A stretch of 64,000 nucleotides of DNA, from assembly GCF_022627575.1 (NCBI RefSeq), contig NZ_JADEYQ010000012.1, positions 1 to 64,000 of the forward strand, read 5' to 3'. Origin of the DNA: Sphingobacterium rhinopitheci (GTDB lineage Bacteria; Bacteroidota; Bacteroidia; Sphingobacteriales; Sphingobacteriaceae). How positions within the stretch are numbered: position 1 is the first letter of the stretch; the number at the start of each line of letters is the position of its first letter. The translations under genes and the position numbers were made by a program. The notes under the pieces were generated by a model. The model had not been told where the DNA came from, did no database searches, and saw nothing but the letters and a program-made list of their open reading frames with translations. This document shows positions 34,551 through 43,880 of this stretch, in pieces.

Positions 34551-35000
34551 TTAAGAAACCGATATTACCTTTTGGGTTTTCCCATTAAAATGTATTTCAT
34601 CACCTTTGGATTTACCTATCAATTCTTGCCCTATAGGTGACAACGGAGATATTACATATATATTTTGTGATTGAATCTTTAGTAGGCCAATACTGATACT
34701 GATAAAATACAGACCTGCATCTGTACGTACTACAGATCCCAAACCAATACGTTCATTAGATTTTAGCGGATCTATTTTTTGCAGCACATCCCTATCTGTA
34801 TTAGCGATAGCCAATTGCTTTTGGTAACGCGTTATATCTTGCTGCACCATCTCTCTACTTGTCTCATACTTATCTCCTGCGCTACTCTTAGTATCATCAG
34901 CCAAAGCTTGGTCAGCATCTTTAATGGCAAATTCAACTTCATTGATACGCCGTGTAACAGAAGCCAAACATGAATCGATAATTTCTTCTTTTGTCAACAT
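34551..35000 (-). CDS. GreA/GreB-like transcription factor
   Basis: A 149-residue protein with an N-terminal antiparallel coiled coil (LASVTRRINEVEFAIKDADQALADDT, then SREMVQQDITRYQKQLAIA) and a C-terminal FKBP-like domain containing VISPLSPIGQELIGKSKGDEI, the Gre family hallmark. Gre factors insert the coiled-coil tip into the RNA polymerase secondary channel. The tip region here, SSAGDKYETSREM, has D and E residues but not the exact GreA D-N-x-E-Y pattern, so it may be a regulator rather than a cleavage factor. Probably monocistronic. Confidence 0.8.
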   Translation of the reverse strand: MLTKEEIIDSCLASVTRRINEVEFAIKDADQALADDTKSSAGDKYETSREMVQQDITRYQKQLAIANTDRDVLQKIDPLKSNERIGLGSVVRTDAGLYFISISIGLLKIQSQNIYVISPLSPIGQELIGKSKGDEIHFNGKTQKVISVS

Positions 35001-35017
35001 AATAAAACTATAAAAAC

Positions 35018-35045
35018 AAAGCGTCCACCCGAGAGTAGACGCTTT
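35018..35045 (-). terminator. Intrinsic terminator after the LEA-like lipoprotein
   Basis: Stem AAAGCGTC / GACGCTTT with a 12-base loop, followed by GTTTTTAT on the minus strand, 23 bases past the stop. Confidence 0.7.
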
Positions 35046-35068
35046 AATATTATTTAAACCATTGTAAA

Positions 35069-35590
35069 TTAATGACCTAACGATTCTTTAAAATTTTTCT
35101 TAGCTGTATTTTCAACATCCTTTGCCGCATCTTTTATAGCTTCACCCGTTTTATCGGCTGCTTTTTTAATATCAGCACCAGCTTTATCTGTTGTATTTTC
35201 AATAGCATTGCCTGTTGCTTTAGCCGCATCTTTAGTAGCTTCAACTGCATCTTTCACACCTGATTCTACTTTATCTCCAGCTTTTTTGACAGCTTCTTTA
35301 GCTTTCTCTAATGCCGTTTCAGATTCTTCAACAGCCTTACGTGCAGATTCTTCCGCTTTTTTATCACCTTTGGCAACAGCGTCAGCTAAGTCAGCCTTCG
35401 CCTTATCATAGTTGCTTTGAGCCGTAGCAATAGCCTCATCAGTAGCTTGACTAGTTTGTTCAATAGAAGAATCAATTGTCTCACCTACTGTTACTTCACC
35501 ATCATTATTTTTATCTTCTGAAGGCGTGCTATTACATGATGCTAAAACTAAAACCGAAGCTAGCGTAGCGAATAATACATTTCTTTTCAT
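35069..35590 (-). CDS. Lysine/alanine-rich LEA-like lipoprotein
   Basis: A 173-residue lipoprotein: MKRNVLFATLASVLVLASC ends in a lipobox with the cysteine as lipid anchor. The mature part is a low-complexity amphipathic helix of A, K, E and D in 11-residue-like periods (repeats such as KDAAKATGNA and KKAADKTGEAIKDAA), resembling group 3 LEA and YtxH/apolipoprotein-like proteins linked to stress or desiccation. The frame opens upstream at 35650, but the ATG at 35590 gives the lipoprotein signal. A TAAATTTG element lies at 35632-35639. Function is inferred from composition only. Confidence 0.75.
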   Translation of the reverse strand: MKRNVLFATLASVLVLASCNSTPSEDKNNDGEVTVGETIDSSIEQTSQATDEAIATAQSNYDKAKADLADAVAKGDKKAEESARKAVEESETALEKAKEAVKKAGDKVESGVKDAVEATKDAAKATGNAIENTTDKAGADIKKAADKTGEAIKDAAKDVENTAKKNFKESLGH

Positions 35591-35631
35591 AGTGCTAAAG
35601 TTATATTTAAAATTAATATTGTTTGTATAAA

Positions 35632-35639
35632 CAAATTTA
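35632..35639 (-). promoter_or_regulatory. Promoter -7 element for the LEA-like lipoprotein
   Basis: TAAATTTG on the minus strand, 42 bases before the ATG at 35590, an exact TAnnTTTG match. Confidence 0.4.
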
Positions 35640-35654
35640 ATGCCAAGCAATCAA

Positions 35655-36542
35655 CTAAGACTTAGGATAAATAGTTCCTTTAGCCGCTTCTAAGGTGTTT
35701 TTTAACAAACCTACAATAGTCATCAAACCTACACCACCTGGTACCGGAGTAATCCAAGAAGCTTTTTTAGAAACTTCCTCAAAATCTACATCACCATATA
35801 ACTTAAATCCAGATTTAGTCTCTGACGAATTTTCTCTATTGATACCTACATCAATCACAATAGCTCCATCTTTAACCATATCCGCTGTAACGAAATTTTT
35901 CTTACCAATAGCAGCAACAACAAGATCAGCACGTAACACCTCTGTTTTTAAATCTTTGGTACGGCTATGCGTCAATGTTACAGTACAGTTACCAGGGTTG
36001 CTATTGCGAGCAAGCAATATACTCATTGGAGAACCTACGATATTACTACGTCCTACTACTACAGCATGCATACCTGCAGTGTCGATACCATAATGATCTA
36101 ACATCAACATGATACCATAAGGTGTTGCAGGAATAAAACAAGGCAGATTGCGTTGCATACGACCAAGATTTATAGGATGGAAACCATCTACATCTTTACG
36201 CACATCGATAGCCTCAGTAACACGCTCTGGATCAATATGCTTAGGTAACGGTAACTGAACAATTAAACCATCAATACTATCGTCTTTATTGATCTCTTGA
36301 ATCTTAGCAATTAGTTCTTCTTCTGTGACTGTATCATCATAACGAATGTTTGTAGACTCAAAGCCTACCAACTCACAATTACGCATTTTACTAGCTACAT
36401 AAGTTTCGCTACCCCCATCGTTACCGACCAAAATAGCCACTAAATGAGGTTTACGACCTGCAGAAGCAGTGAATGCTGCTGCTTCGATCTTTATATCCTC
36501 TTTTATCTTTGCTGATACTTCTTTACCGTCTAAAAGTTTCAT
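35655..36542 (-). CDS. folD: Methylenetetrahydrofolate dehydrogenase/cyclohydrolase FolD
   Basis: A 295-residue bifunctional enzyme that interconverts 5,10-methylene-THF, 5,10-methenyl-THF and 10-formyl-THF, in the cytosol. Visible motifs are ILVGNDGGSETYVASKMRNCE with the catalytic lysine region, DGLIVQLPLPKHID, VVGRSNIVGSPMSILL for NADP, and the C-terminal TPVPGGVGLMTIVGLLKNT. Length is normal. It starts 30 bases after the lepA stop, so the two may be co-transcribed. Confidence 0.97.
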   Translation of the reverse strand: MKLLDGKEVSAKIKEDIKIEAAAFTASAGRKPHLVAILVGNDGGSETYVASKMRNCELVGFESTNIRYDDTVTEEELIAKIQEINKDDSIDGLIVQLPLPKHIDPERVTEAIDVRKDVDGFHPINLGRMQRNLPCFIPATPYGIMLMLDHYGIDTAGMHAVVVGRSNIVGSPMSILLARNSNPGNCTVTLTHSRTKDLKTEVLRADLVVAAIGKKNFVTADMVKDGAIVIDVGINRENSSETKSGFKLYGDVDFEEVSKKASWITPVPGGVGLMTIVGLLKNTLEAAKGTIYPKS

Positions 36543-36571
36543 TACTTTATATATATAGGTTTATTTAAATA

Positions 36572-38362
36572 TTAGTCTAATTTTAATACAGCCATAAACG
36601 CCGATTGCGGTATCTCTACATTACCTACTTGACGCATACGTTTTTTACCTTTCTTCTGTTTCTCTAATAACTTACGCTTACGCGAAATATCACCACCATA
36701 ACATTTTGCTGTTACATCCTTACGTAATGCAGAGATGGTTTCACGCGCAATAATCTTGGCGCCAATAGATGCTTGGATACGGATTTCGAATTGTTGACGT
36801 GGTAATAATTCCTTCAACTTTTCACATATCTTTTTACCAAAATCATATGCATTACTGCGGTGAATCAATGATGATAATGCATCCACAGGCTCATCATTCA
36901 AACGAATATCTAACCTTACCAAATCCGATTGGCGGTAGCCAATTTGATGGTAATCAAAAGAAGCATAACCTTTAGAAATAGTTTTTAATTTGTCGTAAAA
37001 ATCAAATACAATCTCACCCATTGGCATTTCAAATACCAATTCAACACGATCTGACGTTAAATAAGATTGATTGATAATAACCCCTCTTTTTTGGATACAT
37101 AAAGACATTACTGGACCTACGAACTCCGCTTTAGTGATAATGTTTGCCTTAATATAAGGCTCTTCAATAGCGCTTAATTTGGAAGGATCTGGTAAGTCAG
37201 AAGGATTATGAACCGTCACTTCTTCGTTGTCCTTAGACAAAAATGCTAAATAAGATACATTGGGTACCGTCGTAATCACCGTCATATTGAACTCACGCTC
37301 TAGACGCTCTTGGATAATCTCCATGTGTAGCATACCTAAGAAACCACAACGGAAACCAAAACCTAATGCTGCTGATGACTCAGGCTCAAATACTAAGGAA
37401 GCGTCATTCAATTGTAGACGATGCATCGATTCACGTAACTCTTCGTAATCCTCTGTATCTACAGGATATATACCCGCAAATACCATTGGTTTTACCTCTT
37501 CAAAACCTTGAATTGCAGATTCACATGGACGGTCTTTTTGGGTGATGGTATCTCCTACTTTTACTTCACGTGCTTCTTTGACACCTGAAATAATATAGCC
37601 TACGTCTCCCGTTTTAATAACTTGTTTAGGTAGTTGATTCAACTTCAATGTACCAACTTCATCCGCATAATATTCTTTACCCGTTGCGACAAACTTAACT
37701 CTATCACCTTTACGAATTTCGCCGTTCACCACTTTAAAGTAAGCCATGATACCGCGGAAAGAATTATAAACAGAGTCAAAAATTAATGCTTGCAATGGTG
37801 CCTCAGGATCTCCAACTGGAGCAGGTACACGCTCTACAATAGCACGTAAAATATCTGGAATACCCAATCCTGTTTTACCAGACGCTGGAATAATGTCTTC
37901 ACGTTTGCCACCGATTAAATCTACAATTTGATCTTTCACTTCTTCTGGCATAGCACCCGGTAAGTCCATCTTATTTAAGATAGGGATAATCTCCAAATCA
38001 TGCTCCATCGCTAAGTATAAATTGGAAATGGTCTGTGCTTGGATACCTTGAGAAGCATCAACAATCAATAATGCACCCTCGCAAGCAGCGATAGATCGAG
38101 AAACTTCATACGAAAAATCGACGTGCCCAGGGGTATCAATAAGGTTAAATATATAGTGTTGACCATCTTGAATATAATCCATTTGGATAGCATGACTTTT
38201 GATAGTGATACCTCGTTCACGCTCCAAGTCCATATTATCCAACAACTGCGCTTGCGCTTCACGTTGTGTGATGGTATTGGTGTATTCTAATAATCTATCC
38301 GCCAGGGTACTTTTACCATGGTCAATGTGTGCGATAATACAAAAATTACGTATATGCTTCAT
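36572..38362 (-). CDS. lepA: Elongation factor 4 (LepA)
   Basis: A 596-residue ribosome-bound GTPase that back-translocates or helps ribosome assembly. G1 is [16 protein letters not shown]3 [13 protein letters not shown]4 NKMDLPGA and G5 ASGKTG. The LepA-specific C-terminal domain is present ([20 protein letters not shown], with [16 protein letters not shown]). Full length. A TATATTTG promoter element lies at 38391-38398. Confidence 0.98.
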   Translation of the reverse strand: MKHIRNFCIIAHIDHGKSTLADRLLEYTNTITQREAQAQLLDNMDLERERGITIKSHAIQMDYIQDGQHYIFNLIDTPGHVDFSYEVSRSIAACEGALLIVDASQGIQAQTISNLYLAMEHDLEIIPILNKMDLPGAMPEEVKDQIVDLIGGKREDIIPASGKTGLGIPDILRAIVERVPAPVGDPEAPLQALIFDSVYNSFRGIMAYFKVVNGEIRKGDRVKFVATGKEYYADEVGTLKLNQLPKQVIKTGDVGYIISGVKEAREVKVGDTITQKDRPCESAIQGFEEVKPMVFAGIYPVDTEDYEELRESMHRLQLNDASLVFEPESSAALGFGFRCGFLGMLHMEIIQERLEREFNMTVITTVPNVSYLAFLSKDNEEVTVHNPSDLPDPSKLSAIEEPYIKANIITKAEFVGPVMSLCIQKRGVIINQSYLTSDRVELVFEMPMGEIVFDFYDKLKTISKGYASFDYHQIGYRQSDLVRLDIRLNDEPVDALSSLIHRSNAYDFGKKICEKLKELLPRQQFEIRIQASIGAKIIARETISALRKDVTAKCYGGDISRKRKLLEKQKKGKKRMRQVGNVEIPQSAFMAVLKLD

Positions 38363-38390
38363 ACAGGTTTTATGCCTTCAATTTAAACGG

Positions 38391-38398
38391 CAAATATA
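38391..38398 (-). promoter_or_regulatory. Promoter -7 element for lepA
   Basis: TATATTTG on the minus strand, 29 bases before the lepA ATG, an exact TAnnTTTG match. Confidence 0.5.
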
Positions 38399-38521
38399 CT
38401 GTATTTTAATGAAGAATTCGCTAGTTATTATTATATAGTAGGGCCAAAAATACACCGAAGCACCAGCAAATTTGATAGATTTACCCTAGATCTGATGAAT
38501 AAAGGATAACATCAGGCACAA

Positions 38522-38554
38522 AAAAAAGCTGGCTTTACAAGAAAGCCAGCTTTT
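38522..38554 (-). terminator. Intrinsic terminator after the aldolase gene
   Basis: Stem AAAAGCTGGCTTT / AAAGCCAGCTTTT with a five-base loop and a T-tract of seven on the minus strand. Confidence 0.9.
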
Positions 38555-38576
38555 CAATTGTAATAAATACAATATA

Positions 38577-39656
38577 TTATAATTTGCTATTTGCGTCGAT
38601 AGCATTTAATTCTTCAAATGCTTGCGTCAAACGAGCAACGAAAGCTTCCTCACCTTTACGTAACCAAACGCGTGGATCGTAGTATTTTTTGTTAGGAGAA
38701 TCTTCGCCTTCTGGATTACCAATTTGAGATTGCAAGTAATCGTGATTTTTAGCTTCATAAGCACGAACACCATCCCACATAGCCCATTGCATATCTGTAT
38801 CGATATTCATTTTGATAGCACCATATGAAATTGCTTCAGCAATCTCTTCAGGTGATGAGCCCGAACCACCGTGGAAAACGAAGTTAACAGGTTTTTCTGC
38901 TGTCAAGTTGAATTTCTCGCGGATATATTCTTGCGAGTTATGTAAGATTACAGGTTGCAATTTTACGTTACCTGGTTTGTATACACCGTGCACATTACCA
39001 AATGCTGCAGCTACCGTAAATTTGTCTGATACTTTAGACAATTCTTCAAAAGCATAAGCTACTTCTTCTGGTTGAGTATATAATTTAGAGCTATCAACAT
39101 CAGAGTTGTCCACACCATCTTCTTCACCACCCGTAACACCTAATTCGATTTCAACTGTCATACCTAGAGGCTTCATGCGTGCTAAATATTTAGCAGAGAT
39201 TTCGATATTTTCTTCCAAAGGCTCTTCTGATAAATCTAACATATGGGAAGAGAACAATGGCTTGCCATGTTGTGCAAAGAATTTTTCACCAGCATCTAAA
39301 AGACCATCAATCCAAGGTAATAACTTTTTAGCGGCGTGATCTGTATGTAAAATAACAGCAACACCATAGTGCTCAGCTAATAAATGTACGTGTTGCGCTG
39401 CAGAAACTGCACCTAATACACATGCTTTTAAATTATCGTTATTTAATGTTTTACCTGCATAAAACTGTGCACCACCATTTGATAATTGGATGATCACAGG
39501 AGAGTTAGCAGCTTTAGCAGTTTCTAATACAGCATTAATTGAGTTTGTACCAATAACGTTTACAGCTGGAAGGGCAAATTTATGTTTCTTTGCTACTTCA
39601 AATAACTCTTGAACTTGATCGCCAGTTAATACACCTTTAAAATCTTTTAGGCTCAT
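38577..39656 (-). CDS. fbaA: Class II fructose-bisphosphate aldolase
   Basis: A 359-residue zinc aldolase of glycolysis and gluconeogenesis, splitting fructose 1,6-bisphosphate. Zinc and catalytic motifs are VILHTDHAAKK, GMTVEIELGVTGGEEDG, FGNVHGVYKPGNVKL and VFHGGSGSSPEEI, and NIDTDMQWAMWDGVR binds phosphate. The length and inserts match the class IIA (E. coli FbaA) type. Monocistronic with its own terminator. Confidence 0.97.
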   Translation of the reverse strand: MSLKDFKGVLTGDQVQELFEVAKKHKFALPAVNVIGTNSINAVLETAKAANSPVIIQLSNGGAQFYAGKTLNNDNLKACVLGAVSAAQHVHLLAEHYGVAVILHTDHAAKKLLPWIDGLLDAGEKFFAQHGKPLFSSHMLDLSEEPLEENIEISAKYLARMKPLGMTVEIELGVTGGEEDGVDNSDVDSSKLYTQPEEVAYAFEELSKVSDKFTVAAAFGNVHGVYKPGNVKLQPVILHNSQEYIREKFNLTAEKPVNFVFHGGSGSSPEEIAEAISYGAIKMNIDTDMQWAMWDGVRAYEAKNHDYLQSQIGNPEGEDSPNKKYYDPRVWLRKGEEAFVARLTQAFEELNAIDANSKL

Positions 39657-39815
39657 GATTATATTCTTTTTAAAATTTTGTTTTATAAGCCTAAAGATAG
39701 CATTATTTTTAAATAAAACAAAAAGTATAGTGTATTTTGTACACTATATAAATAATAGAGTATCTTCATCCATTTACAAAGAACTTTATTATTTTTATAA
39801 GAAATATACAGGATT

Positions 39816-40169
39816 ATGTTAGAAGTATACGGCATTAAAAATTGCAACACAGTAAAAAAAGCCTTAGATTGGTTGACTACAAATGGAATAGCTTACAATT
39901 TTCATGATTATAAAAAAGAACCTGTAACACTAGCTAAATTACAGGAGTGGCAAACATTGACGCCTTGGGAATCTTTAGTAAACAAGAAAGGCACTACCTG
40001 GAAAAAACTAAGCCCTGAAGAACAAGCTGCTGTCATCGACGCGAATTCTGCAAATGTTGTTTTATTAAAAAACAACAGCATGATTAAAAGACCTATAATC
40101 GAATTGGGCGATACTATTATAATAGGTTTTGACGAAAATATCTACATTGAAAAAATAAATAAAAGCTAA
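39816..40169 (+). CDS. ArsC/Spx-like protein (YffB group)
   Basis: A 117-residue thioredoxin-fold protein of the ArsC superfamily. The active-site segment is [17 protein letters not shown], with one cysteine at residue 10 in C-x-T-x-K-K, and the late [18 protein letters not shown] is the family's R-P motif. This C-N-T-x-K pattern marks the YffB/Spx-like branch, whose members are probably glutathione-dependent thiol reductases, not proven arsenate reductases. Its stop overlaps the ATG of the M1 peptidase (TAATG), so translation is coupled. Confidence 0.85.
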   Translation: MLEVYGIKNCNTVKKALDWLTTNGIAYNFHDYKKEPVTLAKLQEWQTLTPWESLVNKKGTTWKKLSPEEQAAVIDANSANVVLLKNNSMIKRPIIELGDTIIIGFDENIYIEKINKS

Positions 40170-42118
40170 TGAATAAGATCTTTAGAAGTATTTTACTAGC
40201 GAGTTTAACCATGCTTTCCCTGCATAGTATGGCGCAACAAAAGAGTGAATACAATTACTTGGAAGCATTTGGTCCTAATTTTTACAGCTATAATGGTAAC
40301 GAATACCGTTCAGCAAGCGGTAAACCAGGCCCTGCCTATTGGCAAAATGCAGCGAGCTATACTATCAAAGCTAAATTGGATGACAAACTAGACCGCATCA
40401 CGGGTACAGTACAAATGGTATACACCAATAATAGCCCTGAAGATCTTGACTTTATATGGTTACAACTGGATCAAAACCTATTCAACAAAGACTCTAGAGG
40501 TCAAGCGACCATCCCATTGACAGACAGTAGATATGGAAGCTCCTCACCTACTTTTGAAGGAGGATACAAATTAACAAATGTAAAAGTTAACAATACGGAA
40601 AATACAAACGCTATTATTACGGATACACGGATGCGTATCGACCTCGACAATCCGATCAAGGCCAAAGGTGGACAGGTAACAATAGCTTTAGATTTTGAAT
40701 TTGCAATACCCGAATATGGCGCAGACCGTACAGGGATATTGACCAGAGCGGATGGCAAAATATACGCTGTCGCACAATGGTATCCTCGTGTAGCAGTATT
40801 TGATGATGTATTAGGATGGAATACCCAGCCATATACAGGGCCTGGCGAATTTTATTGTGAATTTGGAGATTATAATGTAGAGATCACAGCTCCAGCAAAT
40901 CATATTGTTGTCTTTGGTGGTGAACTATTGAACCCCGAAGAAGTGTGGACTAGCACACAGCTTGAACGTTATAATAGAGCAAAACAATCTAACGAAACAG
41001 TCATAATACGTTCCGAAAAAGAAGTTACGCAAAAATCATCACGCCCAAATAAAAAAGAACTTACTTGGAAGTATAAACTGAATAATGCGCGCGATGTAGC
41101 TTGGGCTTCCTCCTCTGCTTTTATCATCGATGCCGCTAAAATAACCCTTCCTTCGGGTAGAACATCGCTTGCGATGTCGGCATATTCCAAAGAAAGCAAT
41201 GGTGGGAATGCTTGGGAAAGATCAACAGAATATACGAAAGCATCTATTGAACATTACTCTAAAAAATGGTTTGAATACCCATACCCAGTGGCTGTAAATG
41301 TAGCTTCTAATGTAGGTGGAATGGAATACCCTGCTATTTCGTTCTGTGGCCACAATGCTAAAGCAGCAAATCTTTGGGGCGTAACGGACCACGAATTTGG
41401 TCACAATTGGTTCCCTATGATCGTAGGTAGCAATGAACGACTACATGGCTGGATGGATGAGGGATTCAATACCTTTATCAACGATATATCTACGCAAGCC
41501 TTTAATAAAGGCGAGTATAGTATGAAGTATGGCAATAAAAATAGCCTTACCCAAGCATTATTCAACCCAGCACTTGAACCCGTGATGAGTAGCCCACAGA
41601 ATATGAAAGAGAGGAACATCGGCTATTTGGTATATTATAAGCCTGCCTATGCGCTCCAATTATTGCGTGAGGAGATCATTGGCAAAGAAAGATTTGACAA
41701 AGCTTTCCGTCAATATATTGTGAATTGGGCATACAAGCACCCTACCCCAAATGATTTCTTCCGTACCATAGAAAATGAAACTGGCGAAAATTTAAACTGG
41801 TTTTGGCGTGGAATGTTCCAACACAATTGGCAGATGGATCAAGAATTGTCAGAAGTAAGGTACATAGAATTGGATCCTAAAAAAGGAGTGCTAATTACCG
41901 TTCAGAATCTAGGTAAGCTACCGATGCCAATTGTAGTTGAATTGACTTCAGTGACCGGTAAGAAAACAACCGTAAAACTCCCTGTAGAAATATGGGAACG
42001 AAACAAATCATGGACTTTTAAGGTTAATACCACAGAAGAATTGACGGAGGTAAAATTAGACCCAAAAAACATATATCCAGACAACAACCCTGAAAATAAT
42101 ATTTGGAAATCAAAATAG
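40169..42118 (+). CDS. Exported M1 family metallopeptidase
   Basis: A 649-residue zinc aminopeptidase-fold enzyme with a signal peptide ([14 protein letters not shown]). The zinc motif is [21 protein letters not shown] with the downstream glutamate in [10 protein letters not shown] (HExxH-x18-E). The usual exopeptidase GAMEN is replaced by [11 protein letters not shown], common in Bacteroidota members. It probably removes N-terminal residues from peptides in the periplasm. It overlaps the upstream Spx-like gene by one base and precedes the next gene by one base, so three genes form an operon. Confidence 0.92.
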   Translation: MNKIFRSILLASLTMLSLHSMAQQKSEYNYLEAFGPNFYSYNGNEYRSASGKPGPAYWQNAASYTIKAKLDDKLDRITGTVQMVYTNNSPEDLDFIWLQLDQNLFNKDSRGQATIPLTDSRYGSSSPTFEGGYKLTNVKVNNTENTNAIITDTRMRIDLDNPIKAKGGQVTIALDFEFAIPEYGADRTGILTRADGKIYAVAQWYPRVAVFDDVLGWNTQPYTGPGEFYCEFGDYNVEITAPANHIVVFGGELLNPEEVWTSTQLERYNRAKQSNETVIIRSEKEVTQKSSRPNKKELTWKYKLNNARDVAWASSSAFIIDAAKITLPSGRTSLAMSAYSKESNGGNAWERSTEYTKASIEHYSKKWFEYPYPVAVNVASNVGGMEYPAISFCGHNAKAANLWGVTDHEFGHNWFPMIVGSNERLHGWMDEGFNTFINDISTQAFNKGEYSMKYGNKNSLTQALFNPALEPVMSSPQNMKERNIGYLVYYKPAYALQLLREEIIGKERFDKAFRQYIVNWAYKHPTPNDFFRTIENETGENLNWFWRGMFQHNWQMDQELSEVRYIELDPKKGVLITVQNLGKLPMPIVVELTSVTGKKTTVKLPVEIWERNKSWTFKVNTTEELTEVKLDPKNIYPDNNPENNIWKSK

Positions 42119-42119
42119 C

Positions 42120-42800
42120 ATGAAAAAACACCTTAAATACACGTTCCTAGTAGTACTATTACTTTGCAGTACCCAATGGGCACAAGCGCAAGTAATAAAA
42201 GGCTACGTATATGAGCTGATCAGTAGTGATCCTATATGGAACGCTACCATTAAAAATAGCCGTACCAACGAGACTGTCAATACAGCCAAAAATGGGGCTT
42301 TCAATATCCCTGGAAAAATAAACGATTATTTGATTATCTCCTCGGCAGGATATGTAACAGATACTATCTTCTATTACGAAGATGCTGTCCGCCGTATCTA
42401 CCTTAATAGAGATGCTAAAATGTTAACAATAGATGAGGTAATAATAAAGCGTCTTACTGATAGCCGATTGGCATATGAAATTGCAAAAGCTAAAAATGAA
42501 GGTAAAGCTGTTGATGCTTCGCAATATCAAGGCGGATTACGTATATCACCTTCACGCTTATTCAGCAAAAAAGCAAAAGAAGCACGCGCTAACTTGGCTT
42601 TACTAGAAGCTGAGCAACAAATGCGTAATGTGGACCGTGTCTTCACAACACAACTCATTGCTTCATTGACCCCATTGGATCAGGATGAAATCGCTCTTTT
42701 TAGAGACCGCTTCAGACCTTCCCTAGATTTTATTCAAACAGCATCACCTGAAGCTTTAAAAGCATATATCTCGGATTCATACCAAAAATTCAAAAAATAA
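42120..42800 (+). CDS. Exported carboxypeptidase-regulatory-like domain protein
   Basis: A 226-residue secreted protein with a signal peptide (LLLCSTQWAQAQ). Residues 24-95 are a CarboxypepD_reg-like beta sandwich: VIKGYVYELISSDPIWNATIKN, TAKNGAFNIPGKINDYLIISSAGYVTDT and a final RIYLNRDAKML. The C-terminal half is alpha-helical and charged without a known domain. It follows the M1 peptidase by one base, suggesting a joint role at the envelope. Many Bacteroidota pair such domains with outer membrane machinery, but the partner here is unknown. Confidence 0.75.
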   Translation: MKKHLKYTFLVVLLLCSTQWAQAQVIKGYVYELISSDPIWNATIKNSRTNETVNTAKNGAFNIPGKINDYLIISSAGYVTDTIFYYEDAVRRIYLNRDAKMLTIDEVIIKRLTDSRLAYEIAKAKNEGKAVDASQYQGGLRISPSRLFSKKAKEARANLALLEAEQQMRNVDRVFTTQLIASLTPLDQDEIALFRDRFRPSLDFIQTASPEALKAYISDSYQKFKK

Positions 42801-42836
42801 ATTAAGGTATAATTCAATGCTTATTGAATTTATAAG

Positions 42837-42868
42837 AGCTTTGGACAAACGGGTCCAAAGCTTTTTTT
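42837..42868 (+). terminator. Intrinsic terminator after the three-gene operon
   Basis: Stem AGCTTTGGAC / GTCCAAAGCT, loop AAACGG, T-tract of seven. Confidence 0.92.
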
Positions 42869-43002
42869 TATACTATTAATACATACAATTGCCAATAAAA
42901 ATGCTATTTTCTATATATAGCATAGTATAGAAATAGGACTTTAGAAACACTCATGCTTATGTAAAAAAGTAGCAATAATTTTTTGAATACAAATCTTTAT
43001 TG

Positions 43003-43018
43003 TAATATTGCAATATTA
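43003..43018. promoter_or_regulatory. Candidate ArsR operator 1
   Basis: TAATATTGCAATATTA, a perfect 16-base palindrome 12 bases before the arsR start. It resembles the site at 43383-43398 in 13 of 16 positions. Confidence 0.6.
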
Positions 43019-43029
43019 AATACAACAAT

Positions 43030-43356
43030 ATGGGAGCTACTAAAACAGAACATTTTACCGACAAACAAAACCAAATAGCGACAATTGCTAAAGCTTTGGG
43101 CCATCCCGCTAGAATTGCCATTATTGAGTATCTGATGAAAGTGAATGCATGTATTTGTGGAGATATTGTAAATGAACTTCCCCTAGCCCAACCCACCGTT
43201 TCGCAACACCTCAAAGAATTGAAAAACGCCGGTATAATAAAAGGAAATATTGAGGGTAATGCCATTTGTTACTGTATAGATGAAAAAACAATTGAGATTT
43301 TAAATACTTATTTCTTCCATATCGTACAATCGGTATCAAAAAATAAATGCTGTTAA
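43030..43356 (+). CDS. arsR: ArsR family arsenite-responsive repressor
   Basis: A 108-residue winged-helix repressor. KALGHPARIAIIEYLMK opens the domain, and LPLAQPTVSQHLKELKNAGII is the recognition helix region. Metal-binding cysteines may be the ACIC pair (41, 43), with further candidates at 80/82 and the terminal CC. It would release DNA on binding arsenite or antimonite and so derepress the pump genes. A palindromic site sits 12 bases before the ATG, and a weak terminator overlaps its stop codon, so it may be transcribed apart from the following genes. Confidence 0.9.
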   Translation: MGATKTEHFTDKQNQIATIAKALGHPARIAIIEYLMKVNACICGDIVNELPLAQPTVSQHLKELKNAGIIKGNIEGNAICYCIDEKTIEILNTYFFHIVQSVSKNKCC

Positions 43357-43365
43357 GCATTTTTT
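43345..43365 (+). terminator. Weak terminator at the arsR stop codon
   Basis: Stem AAATGCT / AGCATTT, loop GTTA, followed by TTT. It covers the last codons of arsR. It could attenuate read-through into the next gene. Confidence 0.45.
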
Positions 43366-43382
43366 CCACCCCAACTATATCG

Positions 43383-43398
43383 CAATATTGCATTATAA
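43383..43398. promoter_or_regulatory. Candidate ArsR operator 2
   Basis: CAATATTGCATTATAA, an imperfect repeat of the site before arsR, 18 bases before the DUF6428 start. It suggests that the pump genes have their own ArsR-controlled promoter. Confidence 0.5.
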
Positions 43399-43415
43399 CT
43401 ATAATTAAATATAAA

Positions 43416-43874
43416 ATGAAACTATCCGAAGTAAAACAAATTTTACCAACATTAGAGAATGTTGAATTTCAATTAGAGAATGGCACATTTGTACCAGAGC
43501 ACTTCCACGTAACAGAAGTAGGCGTCATCCACAAAAAATTTATCGATTGCGGTGGAGTGATACGTTCCGAAAATGTAGTGAACTTCCAATTGTGGAATGC
43601 TGACGACTATGAGCACCGCTTGAAGCCCAACAAATTGCTGCATATCATCCAACTTTCGGAAGAGCAATTAGCTATTGGAGATTTTGAAATTGAAGTAGAG
43701 TATCAACAGGATACAATAGGGAAATATAGCTTGGAGTTCAATGGTAAATCATTTGTTTTGAAAAATAAAACTACGGCCTGTCTAGCTGAAGATGCCTGTG
43801 GAATCCCCTCTCAAAAGCCAAAAATAAAACTATCTACGCTAAATACCTGTTCTCCTAATTCAGGATGTTGCTAA
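43416..43874 (+). CDS. DUF6428 family protein of the arsenic cluster
   Basis: A 152-residue cytosolic protein found between arsR and the arsenite pump in many Bacteroidota arsenic clusters. The core motif is VEFQLENGTFVPEHFHVTEVG followed by KKFIDCGG and HIIQLSEEQL. The C-terminal tail is cysteine-rich (CLAEDACG, then CSPNSGCC), a likely thiolate site for arsenite; this is inference. The frame opens at 43347, but the ATG at 43416 (MKLSEVKQILPTL) is the natural start. The ACR3 gene begins 6 bases after its stop. Confidence 0.85.
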   Translation: MKLSEVKQILPTLENVEFQLENGTFVPEHFHVTEVGVIHKKFIDCGGVIRSENVVNFQLWNADDYEHRLKPNKLLHIIQLSEEQLAIGDFEIEVEYQQDTIGKYSLEFNGKSFVLKNKTTACLAEDACGIPSQKPKIKLSTLNTCSPNSGCC

Positions 43875-43880
43875 ATTAAT

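Noticed and set aside
35208-35411. Plus-strand frame opposite the LEA-like lipoprotein
   Set aside because: Its Ala/Ser-rich translation is the antisense image of the Lys/Ala repeats.
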